From: an uncultured beta proteobacterium
GTDB taxonomy: Bacteria > Pseudomonadota > Gammaproteobacteria > Burkholderiales > Burkholderiaceae
DNA: 8,144 nucleotides
Direction of reading: 5' to 3'
NCBI GenBank assembly: GCA_903944255.1
Contig: CAJARE010000205.1
Coordinates: 1-8,144, forward strand
Positions 7,275-8,144 of this stretch are shown one piece after another. Position numbers and translations under genes: made by a program. The notes below the pieces were generated by a model. It did no database searches. It had not been told where the DNA came from and was given only the letters and a program-made list of their open reading frames with translations. Numbering within the stretch: the stretch's first letter is position 1; every line of letters begins with the position of its first letter.

Positions 7275-7305
7275 ATACTAGGAACTAGTATATTCCTAGT
7301 ATATT
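7275..7305. promoter_or_regulatory. Operator-like inverted and direct repeats in the probable operon promoter
   Basis: A perfect 10-base inverted repeat, ATACTAGGAA (7275-7284) and TTCCTAGTAT (7293-7302), has an eight-base spacer. Overlapping it, CTAGTATATT occurs twice in direct orientation at 7285-7294 and 7296-7305, eleven bases apart, so on the same face of the helix. On the minus strand this gives two TATACT hexamers (7303-7298 and 7292-7287) that resemble -10 boxes. No convincing -35 is spaced 16-18 bases from either; TTGATG at 7312-7307 is nearest but too close. The site ends seven bases before the GGAGG. It most likely binds a repressor or activator of the operon; which one cannot be told from here. 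Confidence 0.6.
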
Positions 7306-7310
7306 ACATC

Positions 7311-7355
7311 AAAAAAATGGATTAGCAGCTTGATTCTTTTTATCAATAATGCTAA
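7311..7355 (-). terminator. Possible terminator after azlD
   Basis: On the minus strand, TTAGCA (7355-7350) pairs with TGCTAA (7327-7322), enclosing a second stem ATTGAT-type arm (7346-7342 with 7334-7330) and a seven-base loop. After a four-base gap there are seven T residues (7317-7311). The stem is AT-rich and has an uneven internal bulge, so termination may be weak. It begins five bases after the azlD stop codon, a typical position, and would separate the azlCD unit from the mdc operon. Confidence 0.5.
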
Positions 7356-7359
7356 AAAA

Positions 7360-7701
7360 TTAGTAGATTAATCCGTATGTCATCATCAGCAAAGTGCCAG
7401 TTAATAAGGCAGGCACTAATCGCTTTTGAGGATTTGAAAACATTATTGCTAAACATAGGCCGCATAAGGTAATTCGCACCGAGATTGGCACTGTTATCAG
7501 TAGACCAAAAGGCAAAATAATCATCCGAACTGTAAGTGCTGCCACCATAGCGTAGGTAACTGCAGAAAGCCACTGAAAAATCGGACTCTCTTGATTAATC
7601 TTCCCAGAGAGTAAAACACCGATAGCGCGACATAAATAAGTGCCGATACAAGCGCCGGCAAGCGCTAGCCAAATACCCCAACCCTGTAGCGCAGTGTTCA
7701 T
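7360..7701 (-). CDS. azlD: AzlD-family branched-chain amino acid exporter small subunit
   Basis: A 113-residue, almost wholly hydrophobic protein with about four predicted membrane segments (roughly 8-30, 44-62, 66-86 and 95-112). An early TYLCRAIGVLL stretch matches the conserved TYxxRA pattern of AzlD proteins. In characterised cases AzlD works with AzlC in the inner membrane to export branched-chain amino acids, though substrates differ across the family. The ATG at 7701 overlaps the azlC stop as ATGA, so the pair is translationally coupled. Length is normal. A hairpin follows the stop. No sign links it to malonate use beyond position. Confidence 0.85.
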   Translation of the reverse strand: MNTALQGWGIWLALAGACIGTYLCRAIGVLLSGKINQESPIFQWLSAVTYAMVAALTVRMIILPFGLLITVPISVRITLCGLCLAIMFSNPQKRLVPALLTGTLLMMTYGLIY

Positions 7702-8144
7702 GGCGATTGATCTTTAAAACGGTGACGTAAAAACTGGTGATCAATAAAATAGGCTACTGTGCCTGCAACCACGCCAGTTACGAGCAAGCTTGAATCGCGA
7801 TCTAGCAAATAAAAGCATGGGCCTAGAATACCTCCTAAAATTATTGCCATACGGTTAATAGCAGTCTTTACTTCCGTAAACGTCAATAAGAAAAATAAAG
7901 GGTTAATAAAAACTAGTCCCAAGGCAATCCAGTTAGGCACAAAACCAGCTAACAAATAACCTAAAATTGTTGCGGGGAAACTAATTGCCCAACATAAAAT
8001 ACCCAAGCCTAGGTAATAGTGCAAGCGATGCTTTGATTCAATTGCCTGAAATTCCCGCATCGATACCGCCCAAGCGGTCATTGCCAATAAATGTACTGAA
8101 GCATATAGGCTTCGATTGCGATCGCGTGGATGGAGTTGTGGAAA
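7698..8144 (-). CDS. azlC: AzlC-family permease, 5' part beyond the window
   Basis: The frame is open from the right edge to a TGA at 7700-7698, giving 148 C-terminal residues; the family is usually about 230-250 residues, so roughly the first third is missing. Internal TTG or ATG codons near 8087 are not the start, because the upstream codons remain open and match the family, with an arginine-rich loop followed by LYASVHLLAMTAWAVS. That loop aligns with the segment of AzlC proteins that usually carries a DE pair. Three or four hydrophobic segments follow (for example YYLGLGILCWAISF and WIALGLVFINPLFFLL). It forms a presumed exporter with the downstream azlD. The substrate is not shown by sequence. 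Confidence 0.82.
   Translation of the reverse strand, partial: FPQLHPRDRNRSLYASVHLLAMTAWAVSMREFQAIESKHRLHYYLGLGILCWAISFPATILGYLLAGFVPNWIALGLVFINPLFFLLTFTEVKTAINRMAIILGGILGPCFYLLDRDSSLLVTGVVAGTVAYFIDHQFLRHRFKDQSP

Noticed and set aside
7352..7573. Minus-strand 73-codon frame overlapping azlD
   Set aside because: It is a shadow in another frame of azlD, whose membrane pattern and TYxxRA motif are clear.
1..8144. CRISPR array, tRNA, rRNA, insertion sequence or prophage parts
   Set aside because: No repeated spacer pattern, cloverleaf, transposase-like frame or terminal repeats were seen. Apart from the left 210 bases and the 102-base gap at 7258-7359, the window is filled by coherent coding sequence.

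Overview
The window is almost entirely one minus-strand gene cluster for malonate use. All recognisable genes read right to left. The base composition is AT-rich. The proteins look proteobacterial: a Bug/TctC-type periplasmic binding protein (a family greatly expanded in Burkholderiales) sits next to a biotin-independent malonate decarboxylase (Mdc) system. I infer a low-GC betaproteobacterium of the Burkholderiaceae, something like Polynucleobacter. This is a judgement from protein flavour and composition; there is no marker gene in the window.

Layout, in transcription order from the right edge. (1) At 8144-7360 are the 3' part of an AzlC-family permease gene and the complete azlD partner gene, joined by an ATGA overlap. 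They are followed by an AT-rich hairpin with a T-run that could end this unit. (2) At 7359-7258 is a 102-base intergenic region with a perfect 10-base inverted repeat, an 11-base-phased direct repeat, -10-like hexamers and a strong ribosome binding site. It looks like a regulated promoter for what follows. (3) At 7257-211 are eight closely packed genes: a TctC-type binding protein, then mdcA, mdcC, mdcD, mdcE, mdcG, mdcB and mdcH. Gaps are 24 and 2 bases at the first two junctions, and every later pair overlaps. (4) At 210-1 there is no clear complete gene. The stretch holds a good Rho-independent terminator for the mdc operon, a 7-1-7 palindrome close to a Fur box, and the possible last codons of a convergent plus-strand gene.

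How the genes work together (family knowledge applied to what is seen): MdcB and MdcG make and attach the 2'-(5''-phosphoribosyl)-3'-dephospho-CoA prosthetic group to the acyl carrier protein MdcC. MdcH loads malonyl from malonyl-CoA to start the cycle. MdcA then exchanges acetyl for malonyl on MdcC, and MdcD/MdcE decarboxylate malonyl-S-MdcC to acetyl-S-MdcC. The net reaction is malonate to acetate plus CO2. The binding protein presumably captures malonate or a similar carboxylate in the periplasm.

All seven mdc genes look intact and the order A-C-D-E-G-B-H matches the arrangement I recall from Acinetobacter. The usual regulator mdcR and the mdcL/mdcM or mdcF transporter genes are not in the window, and neither are the tctA/tctB membrane components. 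I did not find an undescribed system. The points most worth a second look are the operator-like repeat before the binding-protein gene, the orphan binding protein in place of a malonate permease, and the Fur-box-like palindrome in a place where no promoter is expected.
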